The notes under the pieces: model-generated | The model's input: only the letters and a program-made list of their open reading frames with translations | What the model was told of the DNA's origin: nothing | The model's database searches: none | NCBI RefSeq assembly: GCF_013416525.1 | Contig: NZ_JACCEM010000015.1 | Location: forward strand, 1 to 64,000 | DNA length: 64,000 nucleotides | Direction of reading: 5' to 3' | From: Parapusillimonas granuli | GTDB taxonomy: Bacteria; Pseudomonadota; Gammaproteobacteria; Burkholderiales; Burkholderiaceae_B | Translations under genes and position numbers: made by a program | Part shown: positions 10,183-18,592 of the stretch, piece by piece | Layout: every line of letters begins with the position of its first letter | Numbering within the stretch: the stretch's first letter is position 1

Positions 10183-10731
10183 TTGGCAAAGAATGACGAT
10201 GGGATGCATGAAGTATTCGCGCCGCAGAAATTTCTGCCAGAGGCTAGGCGGGAGCAGGACGCCCGGTCGGCTGCGCAGGACACAGCTTTAATGCGGGCAT
10301 TCGGACTGGCGCACCACTGGCAACGCCTCTTGGACGAGCAGCGGGCTGCGTCAATGGCCGAGATCGCGGAGGCCGAAGGTATGGACGTGACGCAGGTGCG
10401 TCGGGTCATTCGGCTGACGTTATTGGCGCCCTGCACAATTGAGCGCCTTGCCTCCTCTGCTGCCGTTTCATTAGACGCAGTCCTGCGATGCGAAAAGCGG
10501 GGGTTGACAGGCGAATCTGCGGACATTCAAGCAGGTTTTTCGGCCTGGTTGGTGGCCGGAAGGGCCGCTCAACCTCGCCTGTTTTCCGGGGCCAGTTCAA
10601 CTCCCGAAACGGGAATCGAACCCGCGGCCGTCATCCTGACCAAAAGCGCACCCATTTACACCCATTCCCGGAAATGCGGCCGCCATGCGGCGAATGGTGT
10701 CCTCTATCGCCGCACTAACTGCGGCGAATAA
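10183..10731 (+). pseudogene. remnant of a recombinase-type gene (C-terminal HTH segment)
   Basis: The frame is open for 182 codons from a TTG but lacks an upstream domain. About residues 35-85 (AFGLAHHWQRLLDE ... VRRVIRLTLLAPCTIE) resemble the helix-turn-helix tail found at the C-terminus of resolvase-type recombinase proteins in alpha- and betaproteobacteria, in which a LARA-x-W-x-x-LLDEG segment precedes IAE-A-E and LRLTLLAP. The family call is from memory. After about base 10560 the reading becomes unlike any protein and runs across a T-arm-like sequence at 10609-10625. It is best read as the decayed end of a recombinase or phage-like gene marking an old insertion junction. Confidence 0.45.
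10609..10625 (-). other. tRNA T-arm-like sequence, possible old attachment site
   Basis: On the minus strand a 5-bp stem (one G-U pair) encloses a TTCGATT loop, exactly the form of a tRNA T-arm. The acceptor-side sequence that follows has no CCA, and no D-arm or anticodon arm can be folded upstream, so this is not a functional tRNA. Such fragments are left where integrases use tRNA 3' ends. It lies in the scar between the stress island and the fic gene. Confidence 0.3.
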
Positions 10732-10738
10732 CTTGCGC

Positions 10739-10769
10739 ATGCGGAGATTGCGGATCATAATCTCCGCAT
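10739..10769. promoter_or_regulatory. perfect 11-bp inverted repeat over the fic start codon
   Basis: The arms ATGCGGAGATT (10739-10749) and AATCTCCGCAT (10759-10769) are separated by 9 bp. The right arm covers the first two bases of the fic ATG at 10768. The arrangement would suit an autorepressor operator or an mRNA hairpin hiding the start. A second small hairpin (CGCCGC/GCGGCG, 10708-10726) lies just upstream. No Shine-Dalgarno sequence is visible at proper spacing, so the structure may itself control translation. The binding factor is unknown. Confidence 0.55.
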
Positions 10770-11904
10770 GAATAGCGGCGATTACAAATATATCTGGCAG
10801 GCCGGCGACTGGCCGGACTGGCGTTTCGACCTGGCGGTGTTGGCCGGGCCCATGGCCGAGGTCAGTCGTGCCCAGGGGCTGTTGCTGGGGCGACTGGCTG
10901 ACGTCGGCATGGCGCTGCGCGCTCAGGCGAGCCTCGCGGCGCTCACCGAGGACGTGATCAAGACCAGCGAGATCGAGGGCGAGCAGCTCAATGTCGAATC
11001 GGTGCGCTCGTCCATCGCGCGCAGGCTGGGCGTGGACATCGGTGCGCTTGCGCCGGTCGATCGGCACGTCGAGGGCGTGGTCGAGATGGTGTTGGATGCC
11101 ACGGCCAACTGCCAGGCTCCGGTAACACGGGAGCGTCTGTTCGGTTGGCATGCCGCACTGTTTCCCACCGGTTACTCCGGACTCTCCAAGATCAAGGTCG
11201 GCGGCTGGCGCGACGATGCCAGCGGGCCCATGCAGGTGGTGTCCGGCCCCATCGGCCGCCAGCGGGTGCATTTCGAAGCACCACCGGCCGATCGCCTCGA
11301 GGCCGAAACCAGCTGCTTCCATGACTGGCTCAATGGTGTCTCGAACGAGCCGCCCCTCATCAAGGCCGGTCTCGGTCATTTATGGTTCGTCACTCTGCAC
11401 CCCTTCGATGACGGGAACGGCCGTATCGCACGGGCCATCGGCGATCTGCTCCTGGCGCGCGCCGATGGCAGCCCGCAACGCTTCTACAGTTTGTCGGCGC
11501 AGATCCAGCGCGAACGCAAGGCTTACTACGACATCCTCGAGCGGACGCAGAAGCAGTCGATGGACGTCACCGAGTGGCTCGCCTGGTTCCTCGACACGCT
11601 CCATCGCGCTGTCGGTCAGGCGCAGCACACCCTCGACTCCGTATTGGCCAAGGCGCGGTTCTGGCAGCGCTGGGCAACCACGCCACTGAACGAGCGACAG
11701 GTGAAGTTGCTGAACAAGCTGCTCGACGGCTTTGAAGGCAAGCTCACCAGCAGCAAGTGGGCGGCCATTGCCAAGTGCTCGTCCGACACAGCCCTGCGTG
11801 ACATCAACGATCTGCTTGCACGGGGTGTACTGCGGAAATCGGATGCAGGCGGGCGCAGTACAAGCTATGTGTTGGACGATGCTCCAACGGGGGAGCGCGC
11901 ATGA
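10768..11904 (+). CDS. fic: Fic-domain AMP-transferase with N-terminal inhibitory helix
   Basis: This 378-aa protein carries the Fic core motif HPFDDGNGR (His at residue 211), which transfers AMP or another nucleotide group to target proteins. A DUF4172-like N-terminal region contains T66-S-E-I-E70-G71, matching the S/T-x3-E-G/N inhibitory motif, so it is a class II Fic enzyme that restrains itself through its own N-terminus. A winged-helix-like C-terminal domain (about 310-370) suggests DNA binding and possible autoregulation through the palindrome over its start. The stop overlaps the start of the next small gene by ATGA. Targets cannot be inferred. Confidence 0.92.
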   Translation: MNSGDYKYIWQAGDWPDWRFDLAVLAGPMAEVSRAQGLLLGRLADVGMALRAQASLAALTEDVIKTSEIEGEQLNVESVRSSIARRLGVDIGALAPVDRHVEGVVEMVLDATANCQAPVTRERLFGWHAALFPTGYSGLSKIKVGGWRDDASGPMQVVSGPIGRQRVHFEAPPADRLEAETSCFHDWLNGVSNEPPLIKAGLGHLWFVTLHPFDDGNGRIARAIGDLLLARADGSPQRFYSLSAQIQRERKAYYDILERTQKQSMDVTEWLAWFLDTLHRAVGQAQHTLDSVLAKARFWQRWATTPLNERQVKLLNKLLDGFEGKLTSSKWAAIAKCSSDTALRDINDLLARGVLRKSDAGGRSTSYVLDDAPTGERA

Positions 11905-12101
11905 AGAAGGACGCAGACGACGCGGAAACTGCCATCATCAGCTCATCCGAGAAGGTTGTTCTGGATTTCCTCGAGCGGGACATCGCCGCGCAGCCCGAAC
12001 GGTTGCAGCCTGTCACTGCCGAGCAGGTGCGCCGTATTCAGTCGCTGGTTGGAGACGTTTCGGTAGAGCTCGACACTCCACTGCCGCCAGACGATGCGTA
12101 A
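11901..12101 (+). CDS. short PrlF-like antitoxin C-terminal segment, coupled to fic
   Basis: This 66-aa protein resembles the C-terminal half of PrlF/SohA-family antitoxins, which end in FLERDI-x-x-x-PERL-x-P ... RIQSLV-x-x-V-x-x-LD-x-PLPPDD. The match is by eye and from memory. The N-terminal AbrB-like DNA-binding domain of PrlF is absent, and no YhaV toxin gene follows within the next 500 bases. The ATG overlaps the fic stop (ATGA), so the two are translationally coupled. It may be an antitoxin-like partner recruited by fic, or a leftover of a prlF-yhaV module that happens to be in frame. Its acidic, Pro-rich tail is typical of toxin-neutralising segments. Confidence 0.6.
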   Translation: MKKDADDAETAIISSSEKVVLDFLERDIAAQPERLQPVTAEQVRRIQSLVGDVSVELDTPLPPDDA

Positions 12102-12504
12102 CTCAGATCAACAGAAGAATCGCTTGGCTCGTCGGCCGAACAGCGCCTTCATGGACTCCTGCGGTAATCCCCCCGGAACTAGGGGCGCTCAAAAGTAGAG
12201 TTAAGCGGCCATGGCCAGCCGCTGTTTGGGGTTGAGTCCGTCCCGTCTCGCATCCGGCGCCAGGAACCGCCTGAAGGCCGTTTTCTTTGGTCGCTCGGCC
12301 CTCGGTCGTCCCATCCATGCAGTGACCAACCACAACCCATCGACCCGAAACCCGCATAAAACCAGGGGGAAGCCTCGCGAACGCTCGCGAGGTCAGTAGA
12401 GAAAAACAGAGAACAGAGAGGCGGGAGAGGGCGAAAACGGGGCTGCGAAACCATCCACCGCTCTCGAGGCCATGCCCAGAAACCGCGCCAATACTGGCGT
12501 TCCA
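12102..12504. other. gene-poor scar between fic and the relaxase gene
   Basis: No convincing full gene is present in these 400 bases. On the minus strand 12201-12314 encodes a 37-residue basic reading frame that starts MGRPRAERPKKTAFRRF and ends QRLAMAA. It has no ribosome-binding site and no family I recognise, though it looks like the end or start of a mobile-element protein. The rest is GC-rich with short purine tracts and may be insertion-sequence debris. I could not identify terminal repeats. Confidence 0.35.
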
Positions 12505-12540
12505 GGCAAAAAAAATCCCAACCGATAAGGGTTGGGATTT
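12505..12540 (-). terminator. rho-independent terminator after the relaxase gene
   Basis: On the minus strand an 11-bp perfect stem (AAATCCCAACC / GGTTGGGATTT, loop of 6) is followed by a run of T residues. It lies about 60 bp beyond the traI stop at 12601 and would end the leftward transfer transcript. Confidence 0.85.
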
Positions 12541-12600
12541 GGTAACTTGGTGGACTACCCACCAATTACACATTGCCTGCAACCGGCCTGCACAATTGCG

Positions 12601-15498
12601 TCAATCTACCTCAAGGTCAGATTCGACAGGTAGAGTCGATGCGGCCAGCTCCTTTTCATCCTGGCCAAAGACCTTTGCGGCAGCAGGCTGCAGGTCGTGC
12701 GCCAGTCCCTTGTAAGTCTGCCTGTCCACTCTTTCCGGCAGCTTCTCTGCATCGTCGGTGAACACCGTCACCTCATGCCGTTCCCGCGAGATGCTGACGT
12801 AGTAGGTGTCCTGGGCGGTGGTGCGGCTGAAGCTCTCGGCGTTGTAAAGCACCCGGTCGCAGGTCAGCCCCTGAGCGCTGTGCGCGGTGGTGGCATAGGC
12901 GTAGTCCATGTTCAAGGGCCGGTCTGTGGGTAGCTGGACATGACGGCCCTGGGTTTCCAGTGTGACGATGCTTGCGTCAATGGCTACGACTTTCGCCTGC
13001 TGCCCGTTGACCAGGTCATGCTCGGCATTGTTGCGTGTGATGCGGACATGGTCGCCCACGGATAATTCAGCCTCGTTCAAGTGATAGACCGACAGTTTGC
13101 TCATGGTCTTGGGGATGATCTCTGTGGGCTGTACGTTGGCAGCTTCCGCCTGGACAGGCGTGACGCTGATGCGGTCATGGCAGGTGTTGCCGGTCACACG
13201 GTAAAGTTCGCCGCGTTTCAGGCCGCATTTGTAGTCACGCTCAGGAATGACAATGTCGCCTACCGTGTAAAAACGGGCGACGCTGCGTTCAGCGCGCGTG
13301 GTGTCATGTCGTGTCAACATTTGGCATGGGTGGCCCTTGCCTTCCAGGCCGAGTGAAGCGTGGATGCATTGATTGATCTCATTCCTTGATGCGTTGGTGC
13401 CGGTCACGACAATGGTGTTGGCCTGTTCGGCGGCGCTCAACCCTGTGTAAGTCTTGGCGATGGCCTCATAACGGGCCGAGCTGTCGCGGGTCTTCCTGCC
13501 ATGCTCGTCCGTGGTGAACTCGTCTGGAATCACGCGGATGGCATTCAGCAGCGGCAGTGACCGGCTGGCTTGGCCTGTAGCAGCGAATTCAACCGCCTGG
13601 CGCAACCGTGCCGTACGTTGGCGTTGGATGTCTCCCATCAATACGGTCTTCATTCCATGCTCCTGCAGCATGGCGAAGGCGCGGCCTGCCTCAATGGCTT
13701 TAGTCTGAGCCGTGTCGCCCAACAGCACGACTTTGGCGCCTGTCGGTTGGATGAGGGCCAGTAGCTTGTCCATCTGCCGCACAGGCACCACCCCTGCTTC
13801 GTCGATGACCACGACGGATGCTGGCCCCAGGGAATCCAGGAACGGGCGCTTGTCGGTAGCGGCCAGGACAGATGCAACGGTGTTGGCCGGAATGCCGTCA
13901 TCGCGCAGGTTGCGAACCATGTTTCCGTAGGGCGCGAGCGCTGTCATGCTGTGACCTTGTTCACGCAGAATGGTTTGGGCGTTTTGCAGGGCGAAGGACT
14001 TCCCGGTGCCGGCTAAACCTTGGATGCCAGCTACTTGATCGCTGCCGGTGGTAACCAGCATGACCGCTTCGCGCTGGCCGGGTGTCAGAAGAGCGTCCAG
14101 GGCATTTTCTGCGTTGGCGGCGTTGATCGTGGAATGCCAGGCCCCCCGGCCAGCCTGTTCAACTGCCAATATCCTGGATTCCGCTTCATGGGCATTGCGG
14201 GTGGCGTAGCGGGGGCTTTCCATCAACAGGCGGCCCTGGGCAATGGCGTCATCAACCAGCTGCAGGGCAGCGTCCTGGTTCAAGCCAGCCAGCCGGGTGA
14301 CTTCTGCCGCCCACCCTTCGCGGTTCATGGGCTGGGCTTCCTTGTCCTGTGTGCTGCTGTAGTGTGGCGCTTCCTGAATCAGCGCGCCAGATTCGACACG
14401 GCCCTGGATAGCCGCCTGAATGGCCGTGATATCGGTATGACCGCCGGCATGGCGGATGGCGCTGTGCAGAAGATCGGCCAGGGGCATGACCGATTCCCGT
14501 TCAGCCAGATGTTGAATAGCCCAATCCAGCGAAGCCTGCGCGACAAGATCGGCAGACGCTTTCTGTGCTTCGGGCGCTTGTCGTTCCGTGTCGTGGCGAG
14601 CCTCGTCAAACTGCATCCCGATAGCAGCAGCGGCTTCCCGCCACTGCTGGTGCAGTTCCGTGCGGCTGAAAGCCTGGGATTTCTCTTGGCGGTGCGCCAG
14701 ATTGATGCCCTGGCGCAGTGCATGAGGCGCATTGTCGCGGGTTGTGCCGCGTGCAGTCAGTTCAGCCGTGATGCCGGCGCTGCGCTTACTGAAGAACTCG
14801 ATCTGTTCACGAGTGATATGGGCTAGCTCGATATGGTTCTTTTCATGGCGGACGGCATACCCCAGAGCGCGAACATTACGTTCCAGTTCAGCTTGATAGA
14901 TGGCATCGGTCACCCGCAGCAGCTTGAAAATGGCCTCGTTCGAGAGCGACACCCAGTTGCCGTCCGCACGCTGAGTCACGTTCATCAGCAGGGCGTGGAC
15001 ATGCAGGTGAGGGTCAGGCGCTGCATCTTCCGTAGGGCGCGCAGTCTCATGGCGGAACTTGGCAATGATGAGATTGTCGGTCTGTTCAACCCGAGACTTG
15101 CCGTTTTCCTTGCGTCGTCCCATAGTCAGATGCTGTTCAACATAGGCCAGGGCAGCAGCCACCGCCTGATCGTTGGCATAAATCAGGCGTTCATCGCCAC
15201 CGATCAGCGCCTGCAGCGTGATGCTCTTGGGCGCACCAAAGGTCAGATCAAGGGCGGCACGGCCTTTGGCATCCTTGCGGATTGACCGGCCAGCCGTCAC
15301 TCTCCGGCCAAAGTCGCCCTGCAACATAGCTTTGAATCGGGCAGGGTCGATCTCACCGACCGCGCCCAGGCGCCGGGCGCCTTTGCCTTGCCAGGTCGCG
15401 GCGCTACCGTCGCGGCTGTAGTAGTCGTCGGCCTGGTCAGCGTAGTAGTGGGTGGCAAGGGACGCGCGGGCGCGATAGATCTGGCTGTGGGAGATCAT
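12601..15498 (-). CDS. trwC: MOBF-family conjugative relaxase/helicase (TrwC/TraI type)
   Basis: This 965-aa protein nicks oriT, stays covalently bound to the 5' end and unwinds the plasmid for transfer. The relaxase domain shows the tyrosine pairs Y18/Y19 and Y26/Y27 in HYYADQADDYY, the same positions as in R388 TrwC, and a metal-binding cluster H150 ... H164-x-H166-x-H168. The helicase half carries Walker A GLAGTGKS, VVVIDEAG and a C-terminal ATTAHSAQG box. GGAG lies 6 bp before the start. It is the distal gene of the leftward transfer block. In IncW-like plasmids it directly follows the coupling-protein gene, but here a + strand gene is lodged between them. Confidence 0.96.
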   Translation of the reverse strand: MISHSQIYRARASLATHYYADQADDYYSRDGSAATWQGKGARRLGAVGEIDPARFKAMLQGDFGRRVTAGRSIRKDAKGRAALDLTFGAPKSITLQALIGGDERLIYANDQAVAAALAYVEQHLTMGRRKENGKSRVEQTDNLIIAKFRHETARPTEDAAPDPHLHVHALLMNVTQRADGNWVSLSNEAIFKLLRVTDAIYQAELERNVRALGYAVRHEKNHIELAHITREQIEFFSKRSAGITAELTARGTTRDNAPHALRQGINLAHRQEKSQAFSRTELHQQWREAAAAIGMQFDEARHDTERQAPEAQKASADLVAQASLDWAIQHLAERESVMPLADLLHSAIRHAGGHTDITAIQAAIQGRVESGALIQEAPHYSSTQDKEAQPMNREGWAAEVTRLAGLNQDAALQLVDDAIAQGRLLMESPRYATRNAHEAESRILAVEQAGRGAWHSTINAANAENALDALLTPGQREAVMLVTTGSDQVAGIQGLAGTGKSFALQNAQTILREQGHSMTALAPYGNMVRNLRDDGIPANTVASVLAATDKRPFLDSLGPASVVVIDEAGVVPVRQMDKLLALIQPTGAKVVLLGDTAQTKAIEAGRAFAMLQEHGMKTVLMGDIQRQRTARLRQAVEFAATGQASRSLPLLNAIRVIPDEFTTDEHGRKTRDSSARYEAIAKTYTGLSAAEQANTIVVTGTNASRNEINQCIHASLGLEGKGHPCQMLTRHDTTRAERSVARFYTVGDIVIPERDYKCGLKRGELYRVTGNTCHDRISVTPVQAEAANVQPTEIIPKTMSKLSVYHLNEAELSVGDHVRITRNNAEHDLVNGQQAKVVAIDASIVTLETQGRHVQLPTDRPLNMDYAYATTAHSAQGLTCDRVLYNAESFSRTTAQDTYYVSISRERHEVTVFTDDAEKLPERVDRQTYKGLAHDLQPAAAKVFGQDEKELAASTLPVESDLEVD

Positions 15499-15735
15499 CG
15501 TGGCTCCAGAAAGGAAACTGATAGGGTGGACCGATTGATTAAGTGAAAGCCTACATATTGAAAAACTTAGTAATATCCTTCTTGCGCACGGGTGATTCGA
15601 AGCTGATCAGCCTGTCGCGGCTGGCCCCTAACATGGCGGTCATTCTCTAGCTTTTTGTCTCATAGATTTGGCGCATATTCGCCCGAATGGCTAGAGACCG
15701 GTTTAGCTTCATTATTTTTCGGTTAGGGGGAACCT
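15499..15735. other. AT-richer intergenic region between relaxase and DUF2321 genes
   Basis: The genes on either side diverge from this 237-bp interval, which is visibly richer in A and T than the transfer genes. It should hold the promoter of the + strand gene and may supply one for the relaxase. No confident -35/-10 pair or inverted repeat could be assigned by eye. Confidence 0.4.
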
Positions 15736-16482
15736 GTGGGATATCACGATGTTCAGCAAGTCTGTATGAATGGTCATCAGATCACCGATTCGTACCATCG
15801 GTCGCCTGAATTTCGGAGGAAACATTGTTCTAAATGCGGGGCGGAAACAATCCATCAATGCCAAGCTTGCGGGTTTGACATACGTGGCGACTATCACGTA
15901 GAGGGAGTGTTCGCAGTGGGATTCAGGACTCCTGTTCCGACACACTGCGAAAATTGTGGGAAACCATTTCCATGGTTAGAGAAGAAGAAGCAACTTGCTG
16001 AAGCTGTCGATACTACTGTGGACGGCTTCAAGCTCCTGGAACACATTTGCAGCCGGTTTCATTTAGTCGCGAAACAACTACGGACAAGGTATAGTGACCG
16101 GCCTTCGTTATTGGTGAATGATGAATATGATGTCCAGGATCTGTTGCACGCGCTATTGAGAGTCCATTTCGAGGATATTCGACCTGAAGAATGGACACCC
16201 AGCTATGCTGGTGCTAGTTCAAGAGTCGACTTCCTTTTGAAGGACGAGCAGATTATTGTCGAAGTTAAAAAAACACGGGCGACGTTAAAGGCGAAGGATG
16301 TTGGAGAGCAACTGATCGTCGATATACAACGCTATCGCGCGCACCCTGACTGCAAAAAGCTAATCTGTTTTGTTTACGATCCGGAAGGATGGGTTGCGAA
16401 TCCGCGTGGTTTAGAAAACGATCTGACGCGCAGCGAGGGTGATCTTGAGGTAAAGGTTCTTATTGTCCCGAAGGGGCACTAG
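15736..16482 (+). CDS. DUF2321 zinc-ribbon protein with PD-(D/E)XK-like C-terminal domain
   Basis: This 248-aa protein begins with the DUF2321 pattern: GYHDVQQVC, NGHQIT, then CxxC pairs (CSKCG, CQACG, CENCGKPFPW) forming zinc ribbons (about residues 1-85). The C-terminal half (about 120-245) has RVDFLL ... IIVEVKKTR ... DVGEQLIVDI, which matches the D ... E-x-K core of PD-(D/E)XK nucleases. The GTG start has AGGGGG just upstream, and the family opening confirms it. It is transcribed against the transfer genes. Its last 23 bases overlap the end of the T4CP gene tail to tail. Base composition is AT-richer than its neighbours. A defence or anti-mobile-element nuclease is plausible but not shown. 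Confidence 0.8.
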   Translation: MGYHDVQQVCMNGHQITDSYHRSPEFRRKHCSKCGAETIHQCQACGFDIRGDYHVEGVFAVGFRTPVPTHCENCGKPFPWLEKKKQLAEAVDTTVDGFKLLEHICSRFHLVAKQLRTRYSDRPSLLVNDEYDVQDLLHALLRVHFEDIRPEEWTPSYAGASSRVDFLLKDEQIIVEVKKTRATLKAKDVGEQLIVDIQRYRAHPDCKKLICFVYDPEGWVANPRGLENDLTRSEGDLEVKVLIVPKGH

Positions 16483-18139
16483 GCCGAACTGATATCTTGA
16501 CGGGTCTGGTCGTGGCAATGCTTGACGGCCGGTTGGCGTTACTCCAATCCTCAAAAGTCTTCGTTGCTGTTGTATACGCACTGAACGGCAAATTGACCTT
16601 TGTAATCGGGTAATTGCCTGCCAAGGCAATATATCCAGTTAATGCCGGCAGCGCTTGTATCTGCGCTGCCGTCACCACGTCTTCCGTCACCCGTTCCATG
16701 TTGTCCGATGTATTGCGATTGTCCGCACTGCGACTGATGCTGAACTTGGGGCGTTCCACTTCATGCTTGCCGAGGCTTTCGCTCATGTCCTTGGCCGTTT
16801 GCGGGTCGGTGCGGGAGCCGCCGAGCACGGCCAGGTTGCGGAAGCTGGCTCGGATGGTGGTTGCCATGGTGCGCCCGTATATGTGCTCCAGCTGTGATGT
16901 GCTTTGCAGGCCCGCCACGATACGCAGACCGTTCTTGCGGCCTTTGGTCAGGCCGGCTTCCAGTGAAGGCAGCGCTTCCAGGCTGGCCAGTTCATCAATG
17001 AACAGCCACCAGCGTCGGTAGGCGCTTTCAGGCATGGACAGAATGGAGGTGATGAACACGTCGGCCCAGGATGACACCAGGGGTTTCATGGAACTCATCA
17101 TGTCTTCGCGCCAGTTGATATACAGGTTGCCGCCGTCTGGCTTTGCCAGCCAGTCACGGATGGAGAATCTGCCGGGTTTCATGCCGGTATGTTCCGAGAG
17201 CTTGTTCGACAACACGAATCGGGCTGAGGACAGCGCCTTGCTGGCTTCGCTGGAACCGACAAACAGGGATTCGGCCAGGGTGCCTTCCAGAAACTGCTTC
17301 AGCACCTTGGGATCTTCGATGGTGCAAAGCCGAAACAAGTCCATGATGCTGGCTTCTTCGCCCTGCAGCTCATAAAGTTTCTTTGCCGTTTCACGTAGCA
17401 GCAGGCGACCGAAATCGTTCCATTCCTCCGCATTGCGGTCCTGGCTCATGGGGACCATGGAACGGGCCAGCCGCTTCCAGTCGTAATCGGCTCGCACTTC
17501 GTTGAAGAAAGACCAGCCCTGGCTGCGGGCATCGTAGGGATTGAGGATGACATCGTTGGGCTGCCAGAATTTGCTCAGCAGATCGCCATTGGGGTCAATG
17601 ACGATCATGCGGTCATTGCGTGTTGGCGTCTGGCCGGGTAGATGCCTGACCATGTCATGCTGTGAGCGTTTGAGCACCGATGCCGCCATGTTTCGCAGCA
17701 GCACAGATTTACCGGAACCTGTCGCCCCGCTGATAAGCAGGTGCAGATTCTCATTGGCGGTCGGCATGGGGATGCCGCCCACGTCTATCTGCATCTTGCC
17801 GCGCTCTTCACACTGGCGTGCCAGATTTTTAGCGCTGGTGGTGCGGGTGCCGCGCACAAAGCGTTTGTAGGCCGCGCCTTCGAAGCCTTCTGTCCTGGCA
17901 GTGCGTCCTATGAAAAGAATCAACATCAGGGAAAGAACCAGGCCGACACCTAGCGCACCGTAGAGCAGAGGGTACTGCGGTGTGAGCATCACAAAATACC
18001 GGAAGGTGCGGGCGTTCCAGTCGCGCCATTGCATCTGGCTGGCCCAGGTGGCTGCTGCCATCCAAGTGGCCGTTGGAAACAGCACCAACGAGAAGGCGGC
18101 AATACGCCGCCGGGTGATGGGTGAGATCAGGGTGGACAT
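16460..18139 (-). CDS. trwB: type IV coupling protein (TrwB/TraD family)
   Basis: This 559-aa inner-membrane ATPase recruits the relaxosome to the secretion channel. It has two membrane helices (about 11-32 and 55-77), then Walker A GATGSGKS (138-145), IVIDPNGD and a Walker B-like LFIDELASL. Length and order match TrwB of R388. The start ATG 18139 lies 12 bp after the previous stop. The 3' end overlaps the convergent DUF2321 gene by 23 bp. It is normally followed directly by the relaxase gene, which here is about 960 bp farther on. Confidence 0.94.
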   Translation of the reverse strand: MSTLISPITRRRIAAFSLVLFPTATWMAAATWASQMQWRDWNARTFRYFVMLTPQYPLLYGALGVGLVLSLMLILFIGRTARTEGFEGAAYKRFVRGTRTTSAKNLARQCEERGKMQIDVGGIPMPTANENLHLLISGATGSGKSVLLRNMAASVLKRSQHDMVRHLPGQTPTRNDRMIVIDPNGDLLSKFWQPNDVILNPYDARSQGWSFFNEVRADYDWKRLARSMVPMSQDRNAEEWNDFGRLLLRETAKKLYELQGEEASIMDLFRLCTIEDPKVLKQFLEGTLAESLFVGSSEASKALSSARFVLSNKLSEHTGMKPGRFSIRDWLAKPDGGNLYINWREDMMSSMKPLVSSWADVFITSILSMPESAYRRWWLFIDELASLEALPSLEAGLTKGRKNGLRIVAGLQSTSQLEHIYGRTMATTIRASFRNLAVLGGSRTDPQTAKDMSESLGKHEVERPKFSISRSADNRNTSDNMERVTEDVVTAAQIQALPALTGYIALAGNYPITKVNLPFSAYTTATKTFEDWSNANRPSSIATTRPVKISVRPSAPSGQ

Positions 18140-18151
18140 GGGGCATGAACC

Positions 18152-18586
18152 TCAAGAAATCAGAAGCTGACCCAGGGCAAGCCCGGCCAGTAGCCCACCC
18201 AGCACACCGGCTGCGCCGCCCACTGCCAGGGCGATGATGGCCATGCGGCGCGCTGATCGGTGGGCAATGCGGGCGTATTGCGCGGATTCCTGGCTCAGCT
18301 GATCCAGCCGGGTGCCGGTGTCGGTGAGCATGGCCTGCAGGGTGTGCTGAAGTTGCTGGTTTACTGGCTTCGCAGCCGTTTCCAGGGTGGCGCTCAGGTG
18401 GCGGCTGAGTTGTTGCGGCAGCATCTGCTGGGTTTCGCTCATAGACTGAATCTGCTGCTGGGCGACGTCCAAGGTACGGGTGACGGCTTCCAGCCTGTCC
18501 ACCAGGCCGGCGACTTCGCCCAGGACTTCGTGGTACAGCAAATCCAGTTTTGAACGGGGGCCGCTGGGCGGGGTGTGGGCGTCCAT
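18152..18586 (-). CDS. TraM/StbC-like membrane-anchored transfer accessory protein
   Basis: This 144-aa protein has a long amphipathic, Gln-rich helical region (about 15-105) with coiled-coil character and a glycine/alanine-rich membrane helix at the C-terminus (about 115-140). It is the third gene of a three-gene set: DNA-binding protein, ParA-like ATPase, tail-anchored protein. That layout matches traK-traL-traM of IncP plasmids and stbABC of R388. Sequence similarity alone is weak, so the assignment rests on order and architecture. It sits 6 bp after the ATPase gene and 12 bp before the T4CP gene, clearly in the same operon. Confidence 0.6.
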   Translation of the reverse strand: MDAHTPPSGPRSKLDLLYHEVLGEVAGLVDRLEAVTRTLDVAQQQIQSMSETQQMLPQQLSRHLSATLETAAKPVNQQLQHTLQAMLTDTGTRLDQLSQESAQYARIAHRSARRMAIIALAVGGAAGVLGGLLAGLALGQLLIS

Positions 18587-18592
18587 GACGGA

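Noticed and set aside
10597-10740. 47-codon minus-strand frame divergent from fic
   Set aside because: It starts in the palindrome but has no ribosome-binding site and runs through the T-arm-like sequence. Probably chance.
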